From Nonomuraea rhodomycinica (GTDB lineage Bacteria > Actinomycetota > Actinomycetes > Streptosporangiales > Streptosporangiaceae), in contig NZ_JABWGO010000001.1 in assembly GCF_013363995.1 (NCBI RefSeq), positions 2,303,222 through 2,367,221 on the forward strand: a DNA stretch of 64,000 nucleotides, given 5' to 3'. The notes beneath the pieces are model-generated. The model was given only the letters and a program-made list of their open reading frames with translations. It did no database searches and had not been told where the DNA came from. The first letter of the stretch is position 1. Every line of letters starts with the position of its first letter. Position numbers and translations under genes: made by a program. This document shows, in pieces, positions 8,971-17,694 of the stretch.

Positions 8971-8998
8971 CCGGAGCCGGAGGGAGACCCGGCTCCGG
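8971..8998. terminator. Hairpin terminator between convergent genes
   Basis: A perfect 9-bp stem CCGGAGCCG / CGGCTCCGG with a 10-nt loop. It sits between the kinase gene and the convergent end of the aldehyde dehydrogenase gene. No U-tract is present, as is common in high-GC actinobacteria. Confidence 0.55.
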
Positions 8999-9026
8999 CG
9001 GCGGTCCGCTCCCCCGAGCCGACCGC

Positions 9027-10565
9027 CTACGACGGCAGGTGGACGCCGTCGACCGTGCGGGGGACGCCCAGCGGGTTGTCCTCGCGCAGCTCCGGGGGAA
9101 GCAGGGCGTCCGGGGTGTTCTGGAAGCACACCGGCCGCAGCCAGCGCTCGATCGCGGTGCTGCCCACGGAGGTGGAGCCGCTGGTGGAGGCCGGGTAGGG
9201 GCCGCCGTGCTGCATGGCGGGGGCGACGGTCACGCCGGTGGGCCAGCCGTCCACGACGACGCGTCCGGCCAGCCCGCTCAACCTGGCCACCAGGCGCGCC
9301 GCGTCCCCGTCCCCGCCCTCGTCGGCGGCGAGGTGCGCGGTCGCCGTGAGGTTGCCGGGCAGCGCGTCCAGCACCGCGTCACGCTCCTCGGCCGAGCCGT
9401 AGCGGGCCAGGACGGTGACCGGCCCGAAGCACTCCTCCAGCAGCTCCTGGTGCTCCCCGCCGCCGGCGAGCCGCGCCGCCGCCACGGTGAGCATGCCGGG
9501 CCGCACCGCGAGCGGGGCCTCTCCGTCGGCGTCCGCCTCGCCGGCCGCCAGGACCTCCTGTACGCCGGGCAGCGCGGCCCGCTCGCGGACCCCGGCCAGG
9601 AACGCCGCCCGCATGCGCGGGTCGAGCAGCGGCCCCGAGGGCACCGCCGCCGACACGGCGGCCTCGACGACGGCGTCGCCCGCCGGACCCTCGGGGAGGA
9701 GCACCAGGCCGGGCTTGACGCAGAACTGGCCGAGCCCCTGGGTGTAGGAGGCGGCCAGGCCCGCCCCGATCTCCGCGGCCCGCGTCTCGGCCGCGCGCTC
9801 GGTCACCACCACCGGGTTGAGGCTGCCCAGCTCGCCGTGGAACGGGATCGGCCGGGGCCGCGAGCAGGCGATGTCGTACAGGGCCCGGCCGCCGCGCACC
9901 GACCCGGTGAAGCCGACCGCCGCGGTCAGCGGGTGGCGTACCAGCTCGGGACCCGCGTCGAAGCCGTGGACCAGGCCCACCACGTCCTCCGGCAGCCCGG
10001 CCTTGACCGCCGCCGCGCGCAGGATCCGCGCGCACAGGACGCTGGTGGCCGGGTGGTCCGGGTGCGCCTTGACCACGACGGGGCAGCCCGCGGCCAGCGC
10101 GCTCGCGGTGTCGCCGCCGGGCACGCTGAAGGCCAGCGGGAAGTTGCTCGCGGAGAAGACGGCGACCACGCCCAGGGGCACCTTGTAGCGCCGCAGGTCG
10201 GGCCGGGGGGCGGGCCTGGCGTCCGGGTCGGCGTGGTCGATGATCACGTCGAGGTGGGCGCCGGACTCGGCCACGTCCGCGAAGGCGCGCAGCTGGTAGC
10301 AGGTGCGCGCGAGCTCGCCGGTCAGGCGCGGCCGGCCGAGCGCGGACTCCGCGTCGGCGGTCGCGACGATCTCCTCGGCGGCGTCCTCCAGGAGCGCGGC
10401 GGCGGCGCGGAGCAGGTCGGCGCGCGCGGCGCGGTCCGCGAGGGCCTGCGTCGCGGCGGCCGCCGCGCGCACCGCGCGGTCCACGTCCTGGGGCGTCGAC
10501 TCCGTCGCGACGCGCTCGCGGGGCTCCCCGGTACGCGGGTCCACGCTCAGCACGGCGTTGGCCAT
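9027..10565 (-). CDS. Alpha-ketoglutarate-semialdehyde (2,5-dioxovalerate) dehydrogenase
   Basis: A 512-residue aldehyde dehydrogenase of the KGSADH subfamily. Visible features are ASNFPLAFSVPGGDTA, catalytic Glu245 in FHGELGSLNP and nucleophile Cys282 in GQFCVKPG, in the family's usual order. It oxidises 2-oxoglutarate semialdehyde to 2-oxoglutarate, the last step of hydroxyproline breakdown. The start MANAV has AAAGAGGA upstream. It is the last gene of the minus-strand operon that begins at 16309, and its neighbours supply every earlier step, which makes the substrate assignment strong. Arabinose or glucarate degradation could feed the same semialdehyde. Confidence 0.92.
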   Translation of the reverse strand: MANAVLSVDPRTGEPRERVATESTPQDVDRAVRAAAAATQALADRAARADLLRAAAALLEDAAEEIVATADAESALGRPRLTGELARTCYQLRAFADVAESGAHLDVIIDHADPDARPAPRPDLRRYKVPLGVVAVFSASNFPLAFSVPGGDTASALAAGCPVVVKAHPDHPATSVLCARILRAAAVKAGLPEDVVGLVHGFDAGPELVRHPLTAAVGFTGSVRGGRALYDIACSRPRPIPFHGELGSLNPVVVTERAAETRAAEIGAGLAASYTQGLGQFCVKPGLVLLPEGPAGDAVVEAAVSAAVPSGPLLDPRMRAAFLAGVRERAALPGVQEVLAAGEADADGEAPLAVRPGMLTVAAARLAGGGEHQELLEECFGPVTVLARYGSAEERDAVLDALPGNLTATAHLAADEGGDGDAARLVARLSGLAGRVVVDGWPTGVTVAPAMQHGGPYPASTSGSTSVGSTAIERWLRPVCFQNTPDALLPPELREDNPLGVPRTVDGVHLPS

Positions 10566-10588
10566 CTCGTCCTCTTTCGTCGGTCGTG

Positions 10589-12175
10589 TCACTGGTCGTG
10601 GTGGGGGTCGTCTGGTGACGTGCGGGAGCGGTCGAGCGCGGCCAGCTCGCCCAGGGTCACCGGGGCCGCCAGGCTGCGGGTGGACAGCGGGCGCAGGTCC
10701 TCGGCGGTGGTCTCGCGGCGGTTCAGGCAGGCCGCGATGCCCGCGGTGGCGAAGCCGCACACCCGTCCCTGGCACCAGCCCATGCCCGGCCTGGCCAGCA
10801 TCTTCAGGGTGCGCGGGTCGTGGGCGCAGAGGTCGGTGTGCGCCCGGCGCAGGTCGCCGTAGGAGACCTCCTCGCACCGGCAGACGAGCGTGCGCTCCTC
10901 CAGCCATTCCGTCCAGGCGCTCGGCACCGGGTACGTCCGGTGCATGGCCGCCGCGAACCGGCGCCCGCGGCCGATCGCCGCCCGCAGCCGGCCCATCAGG
11001 CCCGGGACGGCCGGCCGGCCGAGCGAGCGGGCGAGGGCCAGGGCGCTGAGGCGGCCCTCCTGCGTGGCCAGGACGGCGCCGCCCACCCCGGTCGCCTCCC
11101 CGGCGACGTACACGCCTTCGACGCTGCTGCGCTGGAAGCCGTCCACGGCCACGACGAGGGAGCCGTCGACGTCCTTCCTGGTGTCGGCGCCGAGCATGAG
11201 CGCGAGTTCGAGCGACGGGGTGAAGCCCCAGCCCAGGGCGACGAGGTCGGCCGCGATCTCCTTGACCGGTCCGGCCGGGCGGCCGTCCCGGTCGACGCGG
11301 CTGATCCGCACCGCCTCGACCCGGTCCTGGCCGAGGATCCGGGTGACCACGGTCCTGGTGCGGTACGGGATGCGGTGGCGGGCCATCAGCGCCGCGTACT
11401 GCGCCGCCTCGACGGCCTTGCCCGGGACGGAGGCGGCCCCCACGGGGTCGCGCAGCCAGCCGAGCGTGCCGTTGGCCTCGGCGACGGCCTCGACGGACGC
11501 CCCGGCCCGCGCGAGCCCGGTGGCGACCGGCAGCAGGAACGGCCCGGTCCCGGCGACCACGGCGCGCCTGCCCGCGAGCACGCGATGGCCCTTGAGCAGG
11601 GCCTGCACTCCCCCGGCGGTCATCACGCCGGGCAGGTCCCAGCCGGGCACGGGCAGTTGCCGGTCGTACCCGCCGGTGCAGAGGATCAGCGCCCGGGCCG
11701 TGACCTGCCCGGCCGCGTCCGGCGCGGAGGCGCCCGAGGGTGAGGAGGCCGCGAAGGTCTTCGCGGCTTCGCCCGCGCCGGAGGCCGAGGTGCTCTCCGG
11801 GGTCCCGACCGCACCGGAGGCCGAGATGCTCTCCGGGGTCCCGACCGCGCCGGATGGCGTCGTGCGGAGGGTGAACGTGCCGGCCTCGTCCCGTGTGACG
11901 AGGTAGACCTGGCGGCCGGGCAGGTAGCGGATGCGGCCGGCGGCACGCGCCGTGCGCAGGCGCTCGCGGAGCCCGGTGAACACGGGCCAGCCGTGGTGGC
12001 CCGCCCGGTCGTCCGGCCGGGCGTGCCGCTCGTCGTAGTGCCGCCAGTACTGGCCGCCGGGCTGCGCGGCGCCGTCCACCAGCGCCACGTCGAGCCCGGC
12101 CTCGGCCGCCTCGACGGCGGCGGCCAGACCGGCCGGACCGGCGCCGACCACGGCGACGTCATGCGTCCTCGTCAC
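10589..12175 (-). CDS. D-hydroxyproline dehydrogenase, FAD/NAD-type subunit with BFD-like [2Fe-2S] domain
   Basis: About 528 residues. The N-terminal dinucleotide fold GAGPAGLAAAVEAAEAG is followed by an NAD(P)/FAD oxidoreductase body, and the C-terminal region carries a cysteine cluster CRCEE...WCQGRVCG typical of BFD-like [2Fe-2S] domains. This subunit type pairs with a small ferredoxin and a DAO-type FAD subunit in heteromeric D-hydroxyproline and related amino-acid dehydrogenases. GTG at 12175 is chosen because AAGGAGG lies 5-6 nt upstream. The protein contains a low-complexity insertion with a 12-residue repeat (DNA repeat at 11775). The start overlaps the ferredoxin gene by 17 nt. Confidence 0.88.
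   Translation of the reverse strand: MTRTHDVAVVGAGPAGLAAAVEAAEAGLDVALVDGAAQPGGQYWRHYDERHARPDDRAGHHGWPVFTGLRERLRTARAAGRIRYLPGRQVYLVTRDEAGTFTLRTTPSGAVGTPESISASGAVGTPESTSASGAGEAAKTFAASSPSGASAPDAAGQVTARALILCTGGYDRQLPVPGWDLPGVMTAGGVQALLKGHRVLAGRRAVVAGTGPFLLPVATGLARAGASVEAVAEANGTLGWLRDPVGAASVPGKAVEAAQYAALMARHRIPYRTRTVVTRILGQDRVEAVRISRVDRDGRPAGPVKEIAADLVALGWGFTPSLELALMLGADTRKDVDGSLVVAVDGFQRSSVEGVYVAGEATGVGGAVLATQEGRLSALALARSLGRPAVPGLMGRLRAAIGRGRRFAAAMHRTYPVPSAWTEWLEERTLVCRCEEVSYGDLRRAHTDLCAHDPRTLKMLARPGMGWCQGRVCGFATAGIAACLNRRETTAEDLRPLSTRSLAAPVTLGELAALDRSRTSPDDPHHDQ
11775..11846. repeat. 36-bp in-frame tandem repeat in the dehydrogenase gene
   Basis: Two copies of a 36-bp unit, about 94% alike, encode a repeated 12-residue segment (SASGAVGTPEST / SASGAVGTPESI in translation order). 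The segment sits in a surface-type loop between the two halves of the flavoprotein. It looks like a recent slippage duplication that kept the frame. Confidence 0.85.
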
Positions 12176-12521
12176 GGCCACCTCCTTGAGAAGCGTCACG
12201 GGAGCCGCCGCCCCGCGACTCGTCGCCCTGCGGGGAGCCGACGGAGCGGTCCTGCGGGGAGCCGAGAGAGCGGTCCTGCGCGGAGTCGCCGAGCCGCATG
12301 CCGTCGGCGGCGGGGACCAGGCAGGCGCGCCGGTCCGGCACGCCGTCGATCGTGATCAGGCAGTCGAAGCAGACGCCGATGCCGCAGAACAGGCCGCGGG
12401 GCCGGCCCGCCTTGCGCGTGCTGCGCCAGTCGAGGATCCCCGCCGCGACCAGGGCGGCGCCGACGCTCTGGCCGGGCTCGGCGGGGACGGCGGCCCCTCG
12501 GAAGGTCATCCGATAGGTCAC
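12159..12521 (-). CDS. Small [2Fe-2S] ferredoxin-like subunit of D-hydroxyproline dehydrogenase
   Basis: About 120 residues. The core has the plant-type [2Fe-2S] ligand pattern CGIGVCFDC plus a later Cys (RACLV). Such small proteins form the electron-transfer subunit between two flavin subunits in heteromeric amino-acid dehydrogenases, here presumably D-hydroxyproline dehydrogenase. The last 30 or so residues are a Ser/Gly/Asp-rich tail containing an 8-residue repeat. GTG at 12521 follows GAGGAGG by 7 nt and overlaps the upstream stop codon as GTGA. The 3' end overlaps the next subunit gene by 17 nt. Confidence 0.88.
   Translation of the reverse strand: MTYRMTFRGAAVPAEPGQSVGAALVAAGILDWRSTRKAGRPRGLFCGIGVCFDCLITIDGVPDRRACLVPAADGMRLGDSAQDRSLGSPQDRSVGSPQGDESRGGGSRDASQGGGRDEDA
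12227..12274. repeat. 24-bp in-frame tandem repeat in ferredoxin tail
   Basis: Two full 24-bp units (12227-12250, 12251-12274) and a partial third encode DRSVGSPQ/DRSLGSPQ. The unit keeps the reading frame and lengthens only the C-terminal tail. Confidence 0.8.
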
Positions 12522-13729
12522 TGGGGCACCTCCTCGGTGTCCGGAGCGGCGTCCGGGAAGCGGTCGGGGGCGAACGGCTTGAGGTCGAGGTCGGGGGCGC
12601 GTCCCGTGAGGGCCTGCGCGACCAGCTTGCCGGTGCCGGCGGACAGCCCGATGCCGGCGCCCTCGTGGCCGCAGGCGTGCCACAGGCCGGGCGCGCGCGG
12701 GTCGGGGCCGATGACGGGCAGATGGTCCGGGCAGTACGGCCGGAAGCCGAGGTAGGTGCGCATGGCGCGGACCTCGCGCAGCATCGGGAACAGCGCGATC
12801 GCCTTGGCGGCGAGGGCGCTGATCGCCTCGACGGACACCGTGCGGTCGAAGCCGACGCGCTCCCGGGAGGCGCCGATGAGGATCGTGCCGCTGTCGGTGC
12901 CCTCGACCACGGGCGAGGTCTGCAGGCCGGCGTCGGAGCTGGCCACGTCGCCCACGTATTCGGCGGCGTACACCTTGTGCCGGATCGTGCGTGGCGGCAT
13001 GGGCTGGGTGACGAGGACGAACCCGCGCCGGGGCAGCACGGGGACGCGCACGCCGGCCAGCCCGGCCACGGCGCCGGCCCAGGTTCCGGCGGCGTTGAGC
13101 ACCGCCCCGGCGGGGATGTCGCCGCCGGTGGTGCGCACGCCCGTCACCCGGTCGCCGTCGCGCAGGAACCCCGTCACCTCGGTACGGGTGCGCACCTCCG
13201 CCCCCAGCCCGCGGGCCAGGCGGAGCAGGTGCGCGACCACCAGCATGGGCTGGACCTGGGCGTCCTGCGGGTAGAAGGCCGCCCCGGCGAGCCGCGGCGA
13301 CAGGTGCGGCTCGTAGTCGCGCAGCTCATCCCGGCCGACGTCGCGCACCTCGACGCCGTGCCGGCGCTGGTGGTCGCCGAGCTCGCGCAGCGCCGCCACG
13401 CTCGGCTCCGAGGCCGCGACGACCAGGCCGCCCTTGGCCTCGAACTCCCACAGCGGGGCGTGCTCGGCGAGGTCCTCGCGCCACACCCGCTGCGAGTACA
13501 GGGCCAGGTCGAGCTCGGGGCCGGCCTCCTTGTCGGAGACCAGCAGGTTGCCCTCGCCGGCGCTGGAGGTGCCCCCGGCGATGGCGCCGCGCTCGACGAC
13601 GACCACCCGCAGCCCGGCGAGGCAGGCGAAGTACGCGCTCGCGGCCCCCACCACGCCGGCGCCGACGACGACGAGGTCGGCGCCTTCGCGGCGCCGGCCC
13701 GCCGACCGCCCGAACCACTGCGGCGTCAT
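12518..13729 (-). CDS. D-hydroxyproline dehydrogenase, DAO-type FAD subunit
   Basis: About 403 residues of the glycine/D-amino-acid oxidase (DAO) family. It has an N-terminal FAD fold VVGAGVVGAASAYFACLAG, VVVERG at the ribose-binding strand, and a C-terminal FAD contact GHEGAGIGLSAGTGK. This would be the subunit that oxidises cis-4-hydroxy-D-proline to pyrroline-4-hydroxy-2-carboxylate, using the ferredoxin and the second flavoprotein as electron partners. ATG at 13729 has GAGGGGG 4-5 nt upstream and overlaps the regulator stop as ATGA. DAO-family substrate cannot be read from the sequence; the operon gives it. Confidence 0.88.
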   Translation of the reverse strand: MTPQWFGRSAGRRREGADLVVVGAGVVGAASAYFACLAGLRVVVVERGAIAGGTSSAGEGNLLVSDKEAGPELDLALYSQRVWREDLAEHAPLWEFEAKGGLVVAASEPSVAALRELGDHQRRHGVEVRDVGRDELRDYEPHLSPRLAGAAFYPQDAQVQPMLVVAHLLRLARGLGAEVRTRTEVTGFLRDGDRVTGVRTTGGDIPAGAVLNAAGTWAGAVAGLAGVRVPVLPRRGFVLVTQPMPPRTIRHKVYAAEYVGDVASSDAGLQTSPVVEGTDSGTILIGASRERVGFDRTVSVEAISALAAKAIALFPMLREVRAMRTYLGFRPYCPDHLPVIGPDPRAPGLWHACGHEGAGIGLSAGTGKLVAQALTGRAPDLDLKPFAPDRFPDAAPDTEEVPQ

Positions 13730-14409
13730 GTCGCCCCCTCGGCGCCGCCCGCCCACAGCCCGCGGACGTGCCCGATGTGGCGGTGCATCAGCAGCTCGGC
13801 CCCGGCCGGGTCGCGGGCCTGGATGAAGTCGAGCAGCTCGTGGTGCTCGGCGGCCGAGCGGCCCAGCCGGCCGCTCTGCAGCAGCGGGGTCAGGCCGAGC
13901 AGCCGGGTCCGCGAGCGCAGGCCGGACACGACGTCCACCAGCACCGGGTTGCGGCTGTAGCCGAGCAGGGTCAGGTGGAAGACGTGGTCCGCCTCGACGT
14001 AGCCCACCAGGTCGCCGCGCTCGGCGGCGTCCACGATGTCCTGGGCGAGCCTGCGCAGCCCGGGGAAGTCGTCCTCCGGGACGGCGCAGACGCTCTCCCG
14101 CACCGCCCGCGGCTCGATCAGCAGCCGCACGGCGGCCAGGTTGTCGAGGTCCTCCTCCGACACCTCGGTGACCCGGAAGCCCTTGTTCGGCTGCGGGACG
14201 ACCAGCCCCTCCTTCACCAGGTCGAGCATGGCCTCCCGCACGGGGGTGGCCGAGACGCCGAACTGGGTGCCGAGCGCCGGCGCCGAGTAGACGACGCCGG
14301 GCTCCAGCTCGCCGGAGATGATCGCGGCGCGCAGCGCCGCCCGGATCCGGTCCCGGAGGTTCTCTCGGGGACCGATGCCGGGCAGCTCCGGGACCGGGGA
14401 CAGGCTCAC
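13726..14409 (-). CDS. GntR family (FCD) regulator of the hydroxyproline operon
   Basis: A 227-residue regulator. The N-terminal winged helix-turn-helix (ENLRDRIRAALRAAIISGEL and GVSATPVREAMLDLVKEGLV) is followed by an FCD ligand domain with EADHVFHLTLL and the metal-type His residues (HHELLDFI, MHRHI). It lies inside the catabolic operon, overlapping both neighbours by 4 nt (GTGA, ATGA). The likely operator is the palindrome at 16352-16364 in the operon promoter, with related half-sites at 26201-26233. The ligand is probably hydroxyproline or a pathway intermediate (inference). Confidence 0.9.
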   Translation of the reverse strand: MSLSPVPELPGIGPRENLRDRIRAALRAAIISGELEPGVVYSAPALGTQFGVSATPVREAMLDLVKEGLVVPQPNKGFRVTEVSEEDLDNLAAVRLLIEPRAVRESVCAVPEDDFPGLRRLAQDIVDAAERGDLVGYVEADHVFHLTLLGYSRNPVLVDVVSGLRSRTRLLGLTPLLQSGRLGRSAAEHHELLDFIQARDPAGAELLMHRHIGHVRGLWAGGAEGAT

Positions 14410-15407
14410 AGCAGGAACCCCGCGGGGAACGGGTCGGTGGGGTCGAGGTGGAACTGCGAGGTGCCGGTGACCCAGGCGCGGCCGGTGATCGACGGCAGCA
14501 CCGCGGGCAGCCCGCCGACCGTGGTCTCGCCGAGCAGCCGGCCGGTGAAGCGCGTGCCGATGAACGACTCGTTGACGAAGTCCTCGCCGATCGCCAGCTC
14601 GCCCCGCGCGTGGAGCTGCGCCATCCGCGCGCTCGTGCCGGTGCCGCACGGCGAGCGGTCGAACCAGCCCGGGTGGATCGCCATGGCGTGCCGGGACAGC
14701 TTGGCCGTGGAGCCGGGCGCCTTGAGGTAGACGTGGTGGCAGCCGTTGATGTCGGCCCGCTCGGGGTGGACCGGGCGGTCGTGCTCGTTGACGGCGTCCA
14801 TGACGGCGAGCCCGGCGGCCAGCAGGTCGCCGGCGCGCGAGCGGTCGAACGGCAGGCCCAGCTCCGCCAGCTCGACGACGGCGTAGAAGTTGCCGCCGAA
14901 GGCCAGGTCGTAGCCCACCTCGCCGAACCCGGGCACCTCGACCTTCCGGTCCAGCGCGTACGAGAACGACGGCACGTTCTCGATGGTGACCGAGGTCGCC
15001 GCGCCGTCCTCGACCGCCACGGACGCGACCACGAGCCCGGCCGGGGTGTCCAGCCTGATCGTGGTGACCGGCTCGACGACGGGCACCATGCCGGTCTCGA
15101 CGAGGACGGTGGCGACGCCGATGGTGCCGTGCCCGCACATCGGCAGCAGCCCGGAGACCTCGATGAACAGCACGCCGTAGTCGGCGTCGGGGCGGGTGGG
15201 CGGCTGCAGGATGGCGCCGCTCATCGCGCCGTGGCCGCGCGGCTCGTACATGAGCAGCGTGCGCACGTCGTCGCTGTTGTCCATGAACCACTGCCGGCGC
15301 TCGGCCATGGTGGCGCCGGGGATCACGCCCACGCCGCCGACGATCACACGGGTGGGCATGCCCTCCGTGTGGGAGTCGACGGCGTGGAAGGTGCGACGCG
15401 ATCTCAC
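14406..15407 (-). CDS. 4-hydroxyproline 2-epimerase (proline racemase family)
   Basis: A 333-residue member of the proline racemase family. Both catalytic thiols are present: Cys91 in MCGHGTIG and Cys254 in SPCGTGTSA, so it is an epimerase/racemase and not the Cys/Thr dehydratase branch. Other signatures are DSHTEGMPTRV at the N-terminus and GNFYAVVE. It converts trans-4-hydroxy-L-proline to cis-4-hydroxy-D-proline, the first pathway step. GTG at 15407 overlaps the previous stop (GTGA), so translation is coupled. Its neighbours decide hydroxyproline over proline as substrate. Confidence 0.93.
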   Translation of the reverse strand: MRSRRTFHAVDSHTEGMPTRVIVGGVGVIPGATMAERRQWFMDNSDDVRTLLMYEPRGHGAMSGAILQPPTRPDADYGVLFIEVSGLLPMCGHGTIGVATVLVETGMVPVVEPVTTIRLDTPAGLVVASVAVEDGAATSVTIENVPSFSYALDRKVEVPGFGEVGYDLAFGGNFYAVVELAELGLPFDRSRAGDLLAAGLAVMDAVNEHDRPVHPERADINGCHHVYLKAPGSTAKLSRHAMAIHPGWFDRSPCGTGTSARMAQLHARGELAIGEDFVNESFIGTRFTGRLLGETTVGGLPAVLPSITGRAWVTGTSQFHLDPTDPFPAGFLL

Positions 15408-16309
15408 TTGTAGCCCTTGCGGATGACCGCCTCGGTGTCGGCGGTGATGCGGGCGGTCAGCTCGGGCGACAGCGGCAGGCGCGGCGGCCGGCAGGCGCCG
15501 CCCTTGAGCCCGGCGAGGTCCATCGACAGCTTGATCGACTGGACGAACTCGGTCTTGGAGTCCCAGCGCAGCAGGGGGTGCAGGTCGCGGTAGATCCGCA
15601 CCGCCTCGGCCAGGTCGGCGGGGTCGCCGGAGGTGGCCAGCCGGTAGAGGCGGACCGTCGCCTGCGGGATCATGTTCGGGTAGCCGGCGATCCAGCCGAC
15701 CGCCCCGGCGATGCCCAGTTCGAGCAGCACGTCGTCGGCGCCGATGAGCAGGTCCAGGTCGGGCGCGAGCTCGGCGATCTGGTACGCCCGGCGCACGTCG
15801 CCGGTGAACTCCTTGACCGCGACGATCAGGCCCTCGTGGAACAGCTCGGCGAGCAGGTCGGGGGTCAGGTCGACCTTGGTGTCGATGGGGTTGTTGTAGG
15901 CGACGACGGGCAGCCCGGCCTTGGCGACCTCGCGGTAGTGCTGGACCACGGCCTCGCGCTCGGCCCGGTAGGCGTTCGGCGGGAGCAGGAGCACGGAGGT
16001 GGCCCCGGCCTCGGCCGCCTGCTCGGCCCAGCGGCGGGCCTCCAGCGCGCCGTAGGCGGCGACGCCCGGCATGACGCCGAACCCGGCGGGGGCGGCCTGG
16101 ACGGCGGTCTCGACGACGCGGGCCCGCTCCTCGGCGGTGAGCGTCTGGTACTCGCCGAGCGACCCGTTGGGCGTCACTCCGTCGCAGCCGCCGGCGGCGA
16201 GGAAGCGCACGTGGTCGGCGAACGCGTCGTAGTCGACGGACAGGTCGTCGGTGAAGGGAAGGGCCGACGCGACGTGGATGCCGCGCCAGGGCGTGGCGGC
16301 GGTGGTCAT
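15404..16309 (-). CDS. Pyrroline-4-hydroxy-2-carboxylate deaminase (DapA/NanA family)
   Basis: A 301-residue class I aldolase of the dihydrodipicolinate synthase family. Schiff-base Lys166 is in VAVKEFTG and the catalytic Tyr138 in VVAYNNP. True DapA has GTTGE near residue 50; here it is PNGSLGEY, as in family members acting on other substrates. In hydroxyproline operons this enzyme removes ammonia from pyrroline-4-hydroxy-2-carboxylate to give 2-oxoglutarate semialdehyde. ATG at 16309 has AAAGGAGAG about 8 nt upstream. It is the first gene after the operator-bearing promoter at 16340-16368. Confidence 0.9.
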   Translation of the reverse strand: MTTAATPWRGIHVASALPFTDDLSVDYDAFADHVRFLAAGGCDGVTPNGSLGEYQTLTAEERARVVETAVQAAPAGFGVMPGVAAYGALEARRWAEQAAEAGATSVLLLPPNAYRAEREAVVQHYREVAKAGLPVVAYNNPIDTKVDLTPDLLAELFHEGLIVAVKEFTGDVRRAYQIAELAPDLDLLIGADDVLLELGIAGAVGWIAGYPNMIPQATVRLYRLATSGDPADLAEAVRIYRDLHPLLRWDSKTEFVQSIKLSMDLAGLKGGACRPPRLPLSPELTARITADTEAVIRKGYK

Positions 16310-16339
16310 GCTGAAGTCTCTCCTTTGTCAGGGTATCCG

Positions 16340-16368
16340 AGATTACTAGTGCAATGTCACATTGTCTA
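16340..16368 (-). promoter_or_regulatory. Promoter with GntR-type operator in the spacer
   Basis: On the minus strand, TAGACA (16363-16368) and TAATCT (16340-16345) are separated by 17 nt, a good -35/-10 pair. The spacer contains a perfect 13-bp palindrome CAATGTcACATTG (16352-16364), partly flanked by TAG/CTA. The half-site AGTGCAATG (plus strand, 16348-16356) recurs twice upstream of the GH127 gene. A repressor bound here would cover the promoter; the in-operon GntR protein is the obvious candidate. Confidence 0.7.
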
Positions 16369-17694
16369 CACGCGCGCCATCCATTTCTCCAGCTCACCGG
16401 CGTCCAGGGGCAGCACGCCGGACAGCACCTCGGCGCCCGTCTCCGTCACCAGGAGGTCGTCCTCGATGCGCACGCCGATGCCGCGCAGCTCGGGCGGCAC
16501 GGTCAGGTCGTGGGCGTGGAAGTAGAGCCCCGGCTCGACGGTGAGGACCATGCCGGGGGCCATGGCCGCGTCCTGATAGGCCTCGGGGGTGGAGCGGGCG
16601 CAGTCGTGGACGTCGAGGCCGAGGTGGTGGCCGATGCCGCACACCAGGTAGCGGCGGTGGTGCTGGCCGGTGTCGGACAGCGCCTCGTCCACCGAGACGG
16701 GCAGCAGCCCCCAGTCGGCCAGGCCGTGCGCGATGACCTCCATGGCGGCGTGGTGGAAGTCGGTGAAGCGGCGGCCGGGAGCCACCGCCGCGAGCCCGGC
16801 GCGGTGCGCCCGCTCCACGAGGTCGTGCACCTGCCGCTGGACCGGGGAGAACGTCCCGGAGGCCGGGAAGGTCCGGGTCACGTCGGCCGTGTAGTAGGAG
16901 TTGGTCTCCACGCCCATGTCGAGCAGCAGCAGCTCGTCGGGCAGCACGGGGCCGTCGCAGCGCACCCAGTGCAGGGTGGGCGCGTGCCGGCCGCTGCCGA
17001 CGATGGTGGCGTAGCCGGGGCCGTTGCCGTAGGCGCGGGCGTAGCGGTCGAAGGTGCCCTGGAGCCACCGCTCGCCGGCTCCCGCCACGGCCGCCGGGAT
17101 CTCGCGGATGACCGCGGCGAACCCCTCGACCGTGCGGTCCACCGCCTCCCGGAGCTGCCCGACCTCCCACTCGTCCTTGTACATGCGCAGGTCGGCCAGC
17201 GTGCGGCCGGCCTCCTCGTCCAGGCCCGGCTCCAGGCCGAGCTCGGCCAGCTCCGCCAGCGGCCGGACCGGGACGCCGAGGGCCCGCGCCCAGTCGTCGA
17301 GTCCCGGCGCGGCCCCGACCCACAGCTCGCCGTACCGGGCGTCGGTCCAGAACGCCGGGTCGCCCGGGTAGGCGGGCGGCGGCAGGTAGAGGGTGGCGTC
17401 GGCGCCGCGCAAAACCACGACGGCGTTCTCGACGGAGCAGCCGGTCAGCCAGAAGAAGTCGCTGTCCGGGCGGAAGTCGTAGGCCGTGTCGTTGCTGCGG
17501 ACGGGGGCCTCGCCCGCGCCCAGCACGAGGGTCCGGCCGGGCAGCGCCTCGGCCAGCCTGGCCCGGTGCTCGGCCGCGGCCCGGGCGGCGCCCGGGACGA
17601 CCGGCGGGGTCCGGTCGGGGGTGCCCCAGCCGGTGTCCATGTACGCGGTGAACGCGGGGATCTCGGAAAGCTTCGGGGGCCTGCCGTCACGCAC
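16366..17694 (-). CDS. Xaa-Pro aminopeptidase (aminopeptidase P, M24B)
   Basis: A 442-residue M24 metallopeptidase. An N-terminal creatinase-like domain (SDFFWLTG near residue 78) precedes the pita-bread domain with all five metal ligands in order: LLLLDMG, YTADVTRTFP, GIGHHLGLDVHD, LTVEPGLYF and GVRIEDD. It removes N-terminal residues ahead of proline (and likely hydroxyproline) in imported peptides. GTG at 17694 overlaps the preceding peptidase gene by 8 nt. It belongs to the transport/peptidase half of the locus, and its stop codon overlaps the -35 of the downstream catabolic promoter. Confidence 0.92.
   Translation of the reverse strand: MRDGRPPKLSEIPAFTAYMDTGWGTPDRTPPVVPGAARAAAEHRARLAEALPGRTLVLGAGEAPVRSNDTAYDFRPDSDFFWLTGCSVENAVVVLRGADATLYLPPPAYPGDPAFWTDARYGELWVGAAPGLDDWARALGVPVRPLAELAELGLEPGLDEEAGRTLADLRMYKDEWEVGQLREAVDRTVEGFAAVIREIPAAVAGAGERWLQGTFDRYARAYGNGPGYATIVGSGRHAPTLHWVRCDGPVLPDELLLLDMGVETNSYYTADVTRTFPASGTFSPVQRQVHDLVERAHRAGLAAVAPGRRFTDFHHAAMEVIAHGLADWGLLPVSVDEALSDTGQHHRRYLVCGIGHHLGLDVHDCARSTPEAYQDAAMAPGMVLTVEPGLYFHAHDLTVPPELRGIGVRIEDDLLVTETGAEVLSGVLPLDAGELEKWMARV

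Noticed and set aside
8666-9349. Arg/Thr/Lys repeat ORF after the kinase
   Set aside because: The repeats are translated in every frame as simple sequence; it is explained by the 12-bp tandem array.
13726-15291. 521-codon version of the GntR gene
   Set aside because: The extra N-terminal part is a shifted reading of the epimerase gene; the regulator starts at 14409.
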